From assembly GCF_032452875.1 (NCBI RefSeq), contig NW_026893841.1, forward strand, positions 62,001 to 126,000: DNA of 64,000 bases, written 5' to 3'. The notes under the pieces were generated by a model that saw nothing but the letters and a program-made list of their open reading frames with translations, was not told the origin of the DNA and searched no databases. The stretch's first letter is position 1; each line of letters starts with the position of its first letter. Shown here piece after piece: positions 49,837-62,759 of the stretch. A program made the position numbers and the translations under genes. Origin of the DNA: Bos javanicus (taxonomy: Eukaryota; Chordata; Mammalia; Artiodactyla; Bovidae).

Positions 49837-51111
49837 ATGATCAGTGTATGATAGCAAACGTGATCAGTGCATGATCAGTCACATGATCAGCGCCATTAAG
49901 TCACGTGATCAGTGCATGATAGTCACGTGATCAGTCCATGCTCAGTCACGGTATCAGTGCATGATCAGCCACGTGATCAGTGCATGATCTGTCACATGAT
50001 TAGTGTATGATCATCCACGTGATCAGTGCATGGGCAGTCATGTGATCAGTGCATGATATAGACGTGATCAGTGCATGATCAGTCTCGTGATCAGTGCATG
50101 ATAGCCACGTGATCAGTGCATGATCAGCCACGTGATCAGTGCATGATCAGTCACGTGATCATGTGTCAGCCACGTGATCAGTGCATGATCAGCCACGTGA
50201 TCAGTGCATGATCAGCCACGTGATCAGTGCATGATCAGCCACGTGATCAGTGCATGATCAGTCACGTGATCAGTGCATGATCAGTTACGTGATCAGTGCA
50301 TGATCAGCCACGTGATCAGTGCATGATCAGCCACGTGATCAGTGCATGATCAGTCACGTGATCAGTGCATGATCAGTCACGTGACCAGTGCATGGTAGCC
50401 ACGTGATCAGTGCATGATCAGCCACGTGATCAGTGCATGATAGCCACGTGATCAGTGCATGATCAGTCACGTGATCAGTGCATGATCAGCCACGTGATCA
50501 GTGCATGATAGCCACGTGATCAGTGCATGATCAGTCACGTGATCAGTGTGTGATCAGCCACGTGATCAGTGCATGATCAGCCACGTGATCAGTGCATGAT
50601 CAATTACGTGATCAGTGCATGATCAGTCACGTGATCAGTACATGGTTGCTACGTGATCAGTGCATGATCAGCCACGTGAGCAGTGCATGATAGCCACGTG
50701 ATCAGTGCATGATCAGTCACGTGATCAGTGCATGATCAGTCACGTGATCAGTGCATGATCATTTACGTGATCAGTGCATGATCAGTCACGTGACCAGTAT
50801 ATGGTTGCTACGTGATCATTCCATGACAGCCACGTGATCAGTGCATGATAGCCACGTGATGTGTGCATGAGTTACGTGAGCAGTGCATGATCAGCCACGT
50901 GATCAGTGCATGAGTGCCACGTGATCAGTGCATGATCAGTCACGTGACAGTGTATGATCAGCCACGTGATCAGTGCATGGTCAGACACGTGAACAGTGCA
51001 TGATCAGCCACGTGATCAGTGCATGATATCCAAGTGATCAGTGCATGATCATCACGTGATCAGTGTGTGATCAGCCACGTGAACAGTGCATGCTCAGTCA
51101 CGTGATCTGGG
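49837..51111. repeat. Sau-type array S35
   Basis: Landmarks a-c, a long canonical stretch to about 50590, then f, h, i, k, l. Confidence 0.9.
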
Positions 51112-51352
51112 CCTGCTGAGCTGCGTGATTACTGTCTGCTCATCTGCTTGACAATTGCCAGCTGAGCTGCACGATTCCTGCCTGTCATCTGCTTGACAAT
51201 TGCCAGCTGTGCTGCGTAATTCCTGCCTGCTCAGCTGCTTGATTATTGCCAGCTGAGCAGCATGATTCCTCACAGCTGAGTTCCATGATTATTGCCTGCT
51301 GACTGTTTGATTCGTGCCTACTCAGCTCTTTGTTTATTGCCTCCAGAGGCAC
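51112..51352. repeat. Pvu-type block D36 (type A, cacagctgag form)
   Basis: Standard length. The preceding unit reads gtgtgtgatc. Confidence 0.92.
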
Positions 51353-52449
51353 ATGATCAGTGTATGATAGCAAACATGATCAGCGCATGATCAGTCACAT
51401 GATCAGCGCCATTAAGTCACGTGATCACTACATGATAGTCATGTGATCAGTCCATGCTCAGTCACGGTATCAGTGCATGATCAGCCACGTGATCAGTGCA
51501 TGATCTGTCACATGATTAGTGTATGATCATCCACGTGATCAGTGCATGGGCAGTCATGTGATCAGTGCATGATATAGACGTGATCAGTGCATGATCAGTC
51601 TCGTGATCAGTGCATGATAGCCACGTGATCAGTGCATGATCAGTCACCTGATGGGTGTATGATCATTCACGTGACCTGTACATGGTAGCTACATGATCAT
51701 TGCATGATCAGCCACGTGAGTAGTGCATGATAGCCACGTGATCAGTGCATGATCAGTCACGTGATCAGTGCATGATCAGTCACGTGATCAGTGCATGATC
51801 AGCCACGTGATCAGTGCATGATCAGCCACGTGATCAGTGCATGATCAGCCACGTGATCAGTGCATGATAGCCACGTGATCAGTGCATGATCAGTCACGTG
51901 ATCAGTGCATGATCAGTCACGTGATCAGTGCATGGTAGCTGCGTGATCATGCATGATCAGCCACGTGATCAGTGCATGATAGCCACGTGATCAGTGCATG
52001 ATCAGTCACGTGATCAGTGCATGATCAGTCACGTGATCAGTGCATGATCAGCCACGTGATCAGTGCATGATCAGGCACGTGATCAGTGCATGTCAGCCAA
52101 GTGATCAGTGCATGATAGCCACGTGATCAGTGCATGATAGCCACGTGATCAGTGCATGATCAGTCACGTGATCATGTGTGATCAGCCACGTGATCAGTGC
52201 ATGATCAGCCACGTGATCAGTGCATGATCAGTTACGTGATCAGTGCATGATCAGTCACGTGATCAGTGCATGGTTGCTACGTGATCAGTGCATGATCAGC
52301 CACGTGATCAGTGCATGGTCAGACACGTGAACAGTGTATGATCAGCCACGTGATCAGTGCATGATATCCAAGTGATCAGTGCATGATCATCACGTGATCA
52401 GTGTATGATCAGCCACGTGAACAGTGCATGCTCAGTCACGTGATCTGGG
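51353..52449. repeat. Sau-type array S36
   Basis: Landmarks a-d, then canonical units with one catgtcagccaagtg near 52090, ending in k and l. Confidence 0.9.
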
Positions 52450-52690
52450 CCTGCTGAGCTGCGTGATTACTGTCTGCTCATCTGCTTGACAATTGCCAGC
52501 TGAGCTGCACGATTCCTGCCTGTCATCTGCTTGACAATTGCCAGCTGTGCTGCGTAATTCCTGCCTGCTCAGCTGCTTGATTATTGCCAGCTGAGCAGCA
52601 TGATTCCTCACACCTGAGTTCCATGATTATTGCCTGCTGACTGTTTGATTCGTGCCTACTCAGCTCTTTGTTTATTGCCTCCAGAGGCAC
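52450..52690. repeat. Pvu-type block D37 (type A)
   Basis: cacacctgag form, preceded by gatctggg. Confidence 0.92.
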
Positions 52691-55671
52691 ATGATCAGTG
52701 TATGATAGCAAACATGATCAGCGCATGATCAGTCACATGATCAGCGCCATTAAGTCACGTGATCACTACATGATAGTCATGTGATCAGTCCATGCTCAGT
52801 CACGGTATCAGTGCATGATCAGCCACGTGATCAGTGCATGATCTGTCACATGATTAGTGTATGATCATCCACGTGATCAGTGCATGGGCAGTCATGTGAT
52901 CAGTGCATGATATAGACGTGATCAGTGCATGATCAGTCTCGTGATCAGTGCATGATAGCCACGTGATCAGTGCATGATCAGTCACCTGATGGGTGTATGA
53001 TCATTCACGTGACCTGTACATAGTAGCTACGTGATCATTGCATGATCAGCCACGTGAGTAGTGCATGACAGACACGTGATCAGTGCATGATCAGCCACGT
53101 GATCAGTGCATGATCAGTCACGTGATCAGTGTATGTCAGCCACGTGATCAGTGCATGATAGCCACGTGATCAGTGCATGATCAGTCACGTGATCAGTGCA
53201 TGATCAGTCACGTGATCAGTGCATGATCAGCCACGTGATCAGTGCATGATCAGCCACGTGATCAGTGCATGATCAATTACGTGATCAGTGCATGATCAGT
53301 CACGTGATCAGTACATGATAGCTACGTGATCAGTGCATGATCAGCCACGTGATCAGTGCATGATAGCCACGTGATCAGTGCATGATAGCCACGTGATCAG
53401 TGCATGATCAGTCACGTGATACGTGTGTGATCAGCCACGTGATCAGTGCATGATATCCACGTGATCAGTGCATGATCAGCCACGTGATCAGTGCATGATA
53501 GCCACGTGATCAGTGCATGATCAGTCACGTGATCATGTGTGATCAGCCACGTGATCAGTGCATGATCAGCCACGTGATCAGTGCATGATCAATTACGTGA
53601 TCAGTGCATGATCAGTCACGTGACCAGTACATGGTAGCTACGTGATCATTGCATGATCAGCCACGTGAGCAGTGCATGATAGCCACGTGATCAGTGCATG
53701 ATCAGTCACGTGATCAGTGCATGATCAGTCACGTGATCAGTGCATGATCATTTACGTGATCAGTGCATGATCAGTCACGTGACCAGTATATGGTTGCTAC
53801 GTGATCATTGCATGACAGCCACGTGAGCAGTGCATGATAGCCACGTGATCAGTGCATGAGTTACGTGAGCAGTGTATGATCAGCCACGTGATCAGTGCAT
53901 GATAGCCACGTGATCAGTGCATGATCAGTCACGTGATCGTGTGTGATCAGCCACGTGATCAGTGCATGATAGCCACGTGATCAGTGCATGATCAGCCACG
54001 TGATCAGTGCATGATCAGCCACGTGATCAGTGCATGATCAGCCACGTGATCAGTGCATGATAGCCACGTGATCAGTGCATGATCAGTCACGTGATCAGTG
54101 CATGATCAGCCACGTGATCAGTGCATGATAGCCACGTGATCAGTGCATGATCAGCCACGTGATCAGTGCATGATAGCCACGTGATCAGTGCATGATCAGC
54201 CACGTGATCAGTGCATGATAGCCACGTGATCAGTGCATGATAGCCACGTGATCAGTGCATGATCAGTCATGTGATAGTGTGTGATCAGCCACGTGATCAG
54301 TGCATGATAGCCACGTGATCAGTGCATGATCAGCCACGTGATCAGTGCATGATAGCCACGTGATCAGTGCATGATCAGTCACGTGATCATGTGATCAGCC
54401 ACGTGATCAGTGCATGATCAGCCACGTGATCAGTGCATGATCAGTCACGTGATCAGTGCATGATCAGTCACGTGACAGTACATGGTAGCTACGTGATCAG
54501 TGCATGATCAGCCACGTGATCAGTGCATGATAGCCACGTGATCAGTGCATGATCAGTCACGTGATCAGTGCATGATCAGTCACGTGATCAGTGCATGATC
54601 AGCACGTGATCAGTGCATGATCAGTCACGTGACCAGTGCATGGTAGCTACGTGATCAGTGCATGATCAGCCACGTGATCAGTGCATGATAGCCACGTGAT
54701 CAGTGCATGAGTCACGTGATCAGTGCATGATCAGCCACGTGATCAGTGCATGATGCCACGTGATCAGTGCATGATCATCACGTGACCAGTACATGGTAGC
54801 TACGTGATCAGTGCATGATCAGCCACGTGATCAGTGCATGATAGCCACGTGATCAGTGCATGATCAGTCACGTGATCGTGTGTGATCAGCCACGTGATCA
54901 GTGCATGATATCCACGTGATCAGTGCATGATCAGCCACGTGATCAGTGCATGATAGCCACGTGATCAGTGCATGATCAGCCACGTGATCAGTGCATGATC
55001 AGCCACGTGATCAGTGCATGATCAGCCACGTGATCAGTGCATGATGAGCCACGTGATCAGTGCAGGATCAATTACGTGATCAGTGCATGATCAGTCACGT
55101 GACCAGTACATGGTTGCTACGTGATCATTGCATGATCAGCCACGTGAGCAGTGCATGATAGCCACGTGATCAGTGCATGATCAGTCACGTGATCAGTACA
55201 TGATCAGTCACGTGAACAGTGCATGATCATTTACGTGATCTTGCATGATCAGTCACGTGACCAGTATATGGTAGCTACGTGATCATTCCATGACGAGCCA
55301 CGTGAGCAGTGCATGATAGCCACGTGATGTGTGCATGAGTTACGTGAGCAGAGTATGATCAGCCACGTGATCAGTGCATGAGTGCCACGTGATCAGTGCA
55401 TGATATGTCACGTGACAGGTGTGTGATCAGCCACGTGAACAGTGCATGTTCAGCCACGTGATCAGTGCATGATAGCCACGTGATCAGTGCATGATCAGTT
55501 ACGTGAGCAGTGTATGATCAGCCACGTGATCAGTGCATGGTCAGACACGTGAACAGTGTATGATCAGCCACGTGATCAGTGCATGATATCCAAGTGATCA
55601 GTGCATGATCATCACGTGATCAGTGTATGATCAGCCACGTGAACAGTGCATGCTCAGTCACGTGATCTGGG
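52691..55671. repeat. Sau-type array S37 (2,981 bp, longest gap between D blocks)
   Basis: Landmarks a-d, then the f-i series twice: gatcatttacg at 53746 and again at 55225, 1,479 bp apart, with no D block between. Units from about 53880 to 54980 are near-canonical. It reads as two HORs fused after loss of a D block. Confidence 0.9.
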
Positions 55672-55912
55672 CCTGCTGAGCTGCGTGATTACTGTCTGCT
55701 CATCTGCTTGACAATTGCCAGCTGAGCTGCACGATTCCTGCCTGTCATCTGCTTGACAATTGCCAGCTGTGCTGCGTAATTCCTGCCTGCTCAGCTGCTT
55801 GATTATTGCCAGCTGAGCAGCATGATTCCTCACACCTGAGTTCCATGATTATTGCCTGCTGACTGTTTGATTCGTGCCTACTCAGCTCTTTGTTTATTGC
55901 CTCCAGAGGCAC
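55672..55912. repeat. Pvu-type block D38 (type A)
   Basis: Standard block, cacacctgag form. Confidence 0.92.
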
Positions 55913-58111
55913 ATGATCAGTGTATGATAGCAAACATGATCAGCGCATGATCAGTCACATGATCAGCGCCATTAAGTCACGTGATCACTACATGATAGTC
56001 ATGTGATCAGTCCATGCTCAGTCACGGTATCAGTGCATGATCAGCCACGTGATCAGTGCATGATCTGTCACATGATTAGTGTATGATCATCCACGTGATC
56101 AGTGCATGGGCAGTCATGTGATCAGTGCATGATATAGACGTGATCAGTGCATGATCAGTCTCGTGATCAGTGCATGATAGCCACGTGATCAGTGCATGAT
56201 CAGTCACCTGATGGGTGTATGATCATTCACGTGACCTGTACATGGTAGCTACGTGATCATTGCATGATCAGCCACGTGAGTAGTGCATGATAGCCACGTG
56301 ATCAGTGCATGATCAGTCACGTGATCAGTGCATGATCAGTCACGTGATCAGTGCATGATCAGCCACGTGATCAGTGCATGATAGCCACGTGATCAGTGCA
56401 TGATCAGTCACGTGATCAGTGCATGATCAGTCACGTGATCAGTGCATGATCAGCCACGTGATCAGTGCATGATCAGCCACGTGATCAGTGCATGATCAAT
56501 TACGTGATCAGTGCATGATCAGTCACGTGATCAGTACATGGTAGCTACGTGATCAGTGCATGATCAGCCACGTGATCAGTGCATGATAGCCACGTGATCA
56601 GTGCATGATAGCCACGTGATCAGTGCATGATCAGTCACGTGATAGTGCATGATCAGCCACGTGATCAGTGCATGATATCCACGTGATCAGTGCATGATCA
56701 GCCACGTGATCAGTGCATGATAGCCACGTGATCAGTGCATGATCAGTCACGTGATCATGTGTGATCAGCCACGTGATCAGTGCATGATCAGCCACGTGAT
56801 CAGTGCATGATCAATTACGTGATCAGTGCATGATCAGTCACGTGACCAGTACATGGTTGCTACGTGATCAGTGCATGATCAGCCACGTGATCAGTGCATG
56901 ATAGCCACGTGATCAGTGCATGATCAGTCACGTGATCAGTGCATGATCAGTCACGTGATCAGTGCATGATCAGTCACGTGATCAGTGCATGATCAGTCAC
57001 GTGACCAGTACATGGTAGCTGCGTGATCATGCATGATCAGCCACGTGAGCAGTGCATGATAGCCACGTGATGTGCATGAGTTACGTGATCAGTGTATGAT
57101 CAGCCACGTGATCAGTGCATGATAGCCACGTGATCAGTGCATGATCAGTCACGTGATCATGTGTGATCAGCCACGTGATCAGTGCATGATCAGCCACGTG
57201 ATCAGTGCATGATCAGTCACGTGATCAGTGCATGATCAGCCACGTGATCAGTGCATGATCAGTCACGTGATCAGTGCATGATCAGTCACGTGATCAGTGC
57301 ATGATCAGCCACGTGATCAGTGCATGATCAGCCACGTGATCAGTGCATGATCAGTCACGTGATCAGTGCATGATCAGTCACGTGACCAGTGCATGGTAGC
57401 TACGTGATCAGTGCATGATCAGCCACGTGATCAGTGCATGATAGCCACGTGATCAGTGCATGATCAGTCACGTGATCAGTGCATGATCAGCCACGTGATC
57501 AGTGCATGATAGCCACGTGATCAGTGCATGATCAGTCACGTGATACGTGTGTGATCAGCCACGTGATCAGTGCATGATGAGCCACGTGATCAGTGCATGA
57601 TCAATTACGTGATCAGTGCATGATCAGTCACGTGACCAGTACATGGTTGCTACGTGATCAGTGCATGATCAGCCACGTGAGCAGTGCATGATAGCCACGT
57701 GATCAGTGCATGATCAGTCACGTGATCAGTGCATGATCAGTCACGTGATCAGTGCATGATCATTTACGTGATCAGTGCATGATCAGTCACGTGACCAGTA
57801 TATGGTAGCTACGTGATCATTGCATGACAGCCACGTGAGCAGTGCATGATAGCCACGTGATGTGTGCATGAGTTACGTGAGCAGTGTATGATCAGCCACG
57901 TGATCAGTGCATGAGTGCCACGTGATCAGTGCATGATAGTCACGTGACAGTGTATGATCAGCCACGTGATCAGTGCATGGTCAGACACGTGAACAGTGTA
58001 TGATCAGCCACGTGATCAGTGCATGATATCCAAGTGATCAGTGCATGATCATCACGTGATCAGTGTATGATCAGCCACGTGAACAGTGCATGCTCAGTCA
58101 CGTGATCTGGG
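55913..58111. repeat. Sau-type array S38 (2,199 bp)
   Basis: Landmarks a-d. Landmark f occurs near 56491, 56809 and 57598. Landmark i occurs as gatgtgcatgag at 57069 and gatgtgtgcatgag at 57859, 790 bp apart. An internal duplication is likely. Confidence 0.9.
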
Positions 58112-58352
58112 CCTGCTGAGCTGCGTGATTACTGTCTGCTCATCTGCTTGACAATTGCCAGCTGAGCTGCACGATTCCTGCCTGTCATCTGCTTGACAAT
58201 TGCCAGCTGTGCTGCGTAATTCCTGCCTGCTCAGCTGCTTGATTATTGCCAGCTGAGCAGCATGATTCCTCACAGCTGAGTTCCATGATTATTGCCTGCT
58301 GACTGTTTGATTCGTGCCTACTCAGCTCTTTGTTTATTGCCTCCAGAGGCAC
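58112..58352. repeat. Pvu-type block D39 (type A, cacagctgag form)
   Basis: Standard length. It precedes a type B block, as D7 precedes D8. Confidence 0.92.
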
Positions 58353-58977
58353 ATGATCAGTGTATGATAGCAAACATGATCAGCGCATGATCAGTCACAT
58401 GATCAGCGCCATTAAGTCACGTGATCACTACATGATAGTCATGTGATCAGTCCATGCTCAGTCACGGTATCAGTGCATGATCAGCCACGTGATCAGTGCA
58501 TGATCTGTCACATGATTAGTGTATGATCATCCACGTGATCAGTGCATGGGCAGTCATGTGATCAGTGCATGATATAGACGTGATCAGTGCATGATCAGTC
58601 TCGTGATCAGTGCATGATAGCCACGTGATCAGTGCATGATCAGTCACCTGATGGGTGTATGATCATTCACGTGACCTGTACATGGTAGCTACATGATCAT
58701 TGCATGATCAGCCACGTGAGTAGTGCATGATAGCCACGTGATCAGTGCATGATCAGTCACGTGATCAGTGCATGATCAGTCACGTGATCAGTGCATGATC
58801 AGCCACGTGATCAGTGCATGATCAGCCACGTGATCAGTGCATGATCAGCCACGTGATCAGTGCATGATCAGCCACGTGATCAGTGCATGATCAGTCACGT
58901 GATCAGTGCATGATCAGTCACGTGATCAGTGTATGATCAGCCACGTGATCAGTGCATGCTCAGTCACGTGATCAGGG
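58353..58977. repeat. Sau-type array S39
   Basis: Landmarks a-d, then canonical units and l. It resembles S7 and S15 but is about 290 bp shorter and without the three-fold 137-bp block. Confidence 0.9.
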
Positions 58978-59213
58978 CCTGCTGAGCTGCGTGATTACTG
59001 TCTGCTCATCTGCTTGACAATTGCCAGCTGAGCTGCACGATTCCTGCCTGTCAGCTGCTTGACAATTGCCACCTGTGCTGCGTAATTCCTGCCTGCTCAT
59101 CTACTTGATTATTGCCAGCTGAGCAGCATGATTTCTCAGAGTGAGTTCCATGATTATAGCCTGCTGACTGATTCGTGCCTACTCAGCTCTATGTTCATTG
59201 CCTCCATAGGCAC
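58978..59213. repeat. Pvu-type block D40 (type B, 236 bp)
   Basis: Type B by atctacttg, gactgattcg and ctctatgttc. Private cagagtgag (1-bp loss) and ccataggcac. Confidence 0.9.
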
Positions 59214-60909
59214 ATGATCAGTGTATGACACAAACATGATCAGCATGATCAGTCACATGATCAGTGCATGATAAGCCACGTGATCAGTGCATGATCAGTC
59301 ATGTGATCAGTGCATGATCAGTCACGTGACAGTGCATGGTAGCCACGTGATCAGTGCATGATCAGCCACGTGATCAGTGCATGATAGCCACGTGATCAGT
59401 GCATGATCAGTCACGTGATCAGTGCATGATCAGTCACGTGATCAGTGCATGATCAGTCACGTGATCAGTGCATGATCAGTCACGTGATCAGTGCATGATC
59501 AGTCACGTGATCAGTGCATGGCAGCTCCGTGATCATTGCATGATCAGCCACGTGATCAGTGCATGATAGCCACGTGATCAGTGCATGATAGCCACGTGAT
59601 CAGTGCATGATCAGTCACGTGATAGTGTGTGATCAGCCACGTGATCAGTGCATGTAGCCACGTGATCAGTGCATGATAGCCACGTGATCAGTGCATGATC
59701 AGTCACGTGATCAGTGCATGATCAGTCACGTGATCAGTGTGATCAGCCACGTGATCAGTGCATGATCAGCCACGTGATCAGTGCATGATCAGTCACGTGA
59801 TCAGTGCATGATCAGTCACGTGATCAGTGCATGAAGCTACGTGATCAGTGCATGATCAGCCACGTGATCAGTGCATGATAGCCACGTGATCAGTGCATGA
59901 TAGCCACGTGATCAGTGCATGATCAGCCACGTGATCAGTGCATGATCAGTCACGTGATCATGTGTGATCAGCCACGTGATCAGTGCATGATCAGCCACGT
60001 GATCAGTGCATGATCAATTACGTGATCAGTGCATGATCAGTCACGTGACAGTACATGGTAGCTACGTGATCATTGCATGATCAGCCACGTGATCAGTGCA
60101 TGATAGCCACGTGATCAGTGCATGATCAGTCACGTGATCAGTGCATGATCAGTCACGTGATCAGTGCATGATCATTCACGTGATCAGTGCATGATCAGTC
60201 ACGTGATCAGTATATGATAGCTACGTGATCAGTGCATGACAGCCACGTGATCAGTGCATGATAGCCACGTGATCAGTGCATGAGTTACGTGATCAGTGTA
60301 TGATCAGCCACGTGATCAGTGCATGAGTGCCACGTGATCAGTGCATGATAGTCACGTGATCAGTGTGTGATCAGCCACGTGATCAGTGCATGATCAGCCA
60401 CGTGATCAGTGCATGATAGCCACGTGATCAGTGCATGATCAGTCACGTGATCAGTGCATGATCAGCCACGTGATCAGTGCATGATCAGTCACGTGATCAG
60501 TGCATGATCAGCCACGTGATCAGTGCATGATATCACGTGATCAGTGCATGATCAGCACGTGATCAGTGCATGATCAGCCACGTGATCAGTGCATGATCAG
60601 TTACGTGATCAGTGCATGATCAGTCACGTGATCAGTGCATGATTGCTACGTGATCAGTGCATGATCAGCCACGTGATCAGTGCATGATCAGCCACGTGAT
60701 CAGTGCATGATAGCCACGTGATCAGTGCATGATCAGTTACGTGAGCAGTGTATGATCAGCCACGTGATCAGTGCATGGTCAGACACGTGAACAGTGTATG
60801 ATCAGCCACGTGATCAGTGCATGATATCCAAGTGATCAGTGCATGATCATCACGTGATCAGTGTATGATCAGCCACGTGAACAGTGCATGCTCAGTCACG
60901 TGATCTGGG
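59214..60909. repeat. Sau-type array S40 (type B trailer; third relative of S9/S17)
   Basis: Trailer gacacaaac and gataagcc. A shortened catgtagcc unit near 59651 recalls S9. Landmark f near 60012, then softened i and normal k and l. Confidence 0.88.
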
Positions 60910-61105
60910 CCTGCTGAGCTGCGTGATTACTGTCTGCTCATCTGCTTGACAATTGCCAGCTGTGCTGCATAATTCCTGCCTGCTCAGCTGCTTGATTATT
61001 GCCAGCTGAGCAGCATGATTCCTCACACCTGAGTTCCATGATTATTGCCTGCTGACTGTTTGATTCGTGCCTACTCAGCTCTTTGTTTATTGCCTCCAGA
61101 GGCAC
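60910..61105. repeat. Pvu-type block D41 (type A, 196 bp, two units short)
   Basis: About 45 bp is missing: the second unit joins to ccagctgtgctgc, a different junction from D5. Also reads tgcataattcc, a CpG loss. Confidence 0.9.
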
Positions 61106-62518
61106 ATGATCAGTGTATGATAGCAAACATGATCAGCGCATGATCAGTCACATGATCAGCGCCATTAAGTCACGTGATCACTACATGATAGTCATGTGAT
61201 CAGTCCATGCTCAGTCACGGTATCAGTGCATGATCAGCCACGTGATCAGTGCATGATCTGTCACAAGATTAGTGTATGATCATCCACGTGATCAGTGCAT
61301 GGGCAGTCATGTGATCAGTGCATGATATAGACGTGATCAGTGCATGATCAGTCTCGTGATCAGTGCATGATCAGCCACGTGATCAGTGCATGATCAGCCA
61401 CGTGATCAGTGCATGATCAGTCACGTGATCAGTGCATGATCAGTCACGTGATCAGTGCATGATAGCCACGTGATCAGTGCATGATCAGTCACGTGATCAG
61501 TGCATGATCAGTCATGTGACCAGTACATGGTAGCTACGTGATCAGTGCATGATCAGCCACGTGATAGTGCATGACAGCCACGTGATCAGTGCATGATCAG
61601 CCACGTGATCAGTGCATGATCAGTCACGTGATCAGTGCATGTCAGCCACGTGATCAGTGCATGATAGCCACGTGATCAGTGCATGATCAGTCACGTGATC
61701 AGTGCATGATCAGTCACGTGATCAGTGCATGATCAGCCACGTGATCAGTGCATGATCAGCCACGTGATCAGTGCATGATCAATTACGTGATCAGTGCATG
61801 ATCAGTCACGTGATCAGTACATGGTAGCTACGTGATCATTGCATGATCAGCCACGTGATCAGTGCATGATAGCCACGTGATCAGTGCATGATCAGTCACG
61901 TGATCAGTGCATGATCAGCCACGTGATCAGTGCATGATATCCACGTGATCAGTGCATGATCAGCCACGTGATCAGTGCATGATCAGCCACGTGATCAGTG
62001 CATGATCAGTCACGTGATCAGTGTGATCAGCCACGTGATCAGTGCATGATCAGCCACGTGATCAGTGCATGATCAATTACGTGATCAGTGCATGATCAGT
62101 CACGTGACCAGTATATGGTAGCTACGTGATCATTCCATGACGAGCCACGTGAGCAGTGCATGATAGCCACATGATGTGTGCATGAGTTACGTGAGCAGAG
62201 TATGATCAGCCACGTGATCAGTGCATGAGTGCCACGTGATCAGTGCATGATATGTCACGTGACAGGTGTGTGATCAGCCACGTGAACAGTGCATGTTCAG
62301 CCACGTGATCAGTGCATGATAGCCACGTGATCAGTGCATGATCAGTTACGTGAGCAGTGTATGATCAGCCACGTGATCAGTGCATGGTCAGACACGTGAA
62401 CAGTGTATGATCAGCCACGTGATCAGTGCATGATATCCAAGTGATCAGTGCATGATCATCACGTGATCAGTGTATGATCAGCCACGTGAACAGTGCATGC
62501 TCAGTCACGTGATCTGGG
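61106..62518. repeat. Sau-type array S41
   Basis: Landmarks a-c, canonical stretches, a softened e, f, then i, j, k, l. CpG is lost in gccacatgatg near 62170. Confidence 0.9.
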
Positions 62519-62759
62519 CCTGCTGAGCTGCGTGATTACTGTCTGCTCATCTGCTTGACAATTGCCAGCTGAGCTGCACGATTCCTGCCTGTCATCTGCT
62601 TGACAATTGCCAGCTGTGCTGCGTAATTCCTGCCTGCTCAGCTGCTTGATTATTGCCAGCTGAGCAGCATGATTCCTCACACCTGAGTTCCATGATTATT
62701 GCCTGCTGACTGTTTGATTCGTGCCTACTCAGCTCTTTGTTTATTGCCTCCAGAGGCAC
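62519..62759. repeat. Pvu-type block D42 (type A)
   Basis: Last D block in the window; standard length, cacacctgag form. Confidence 0.92.
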
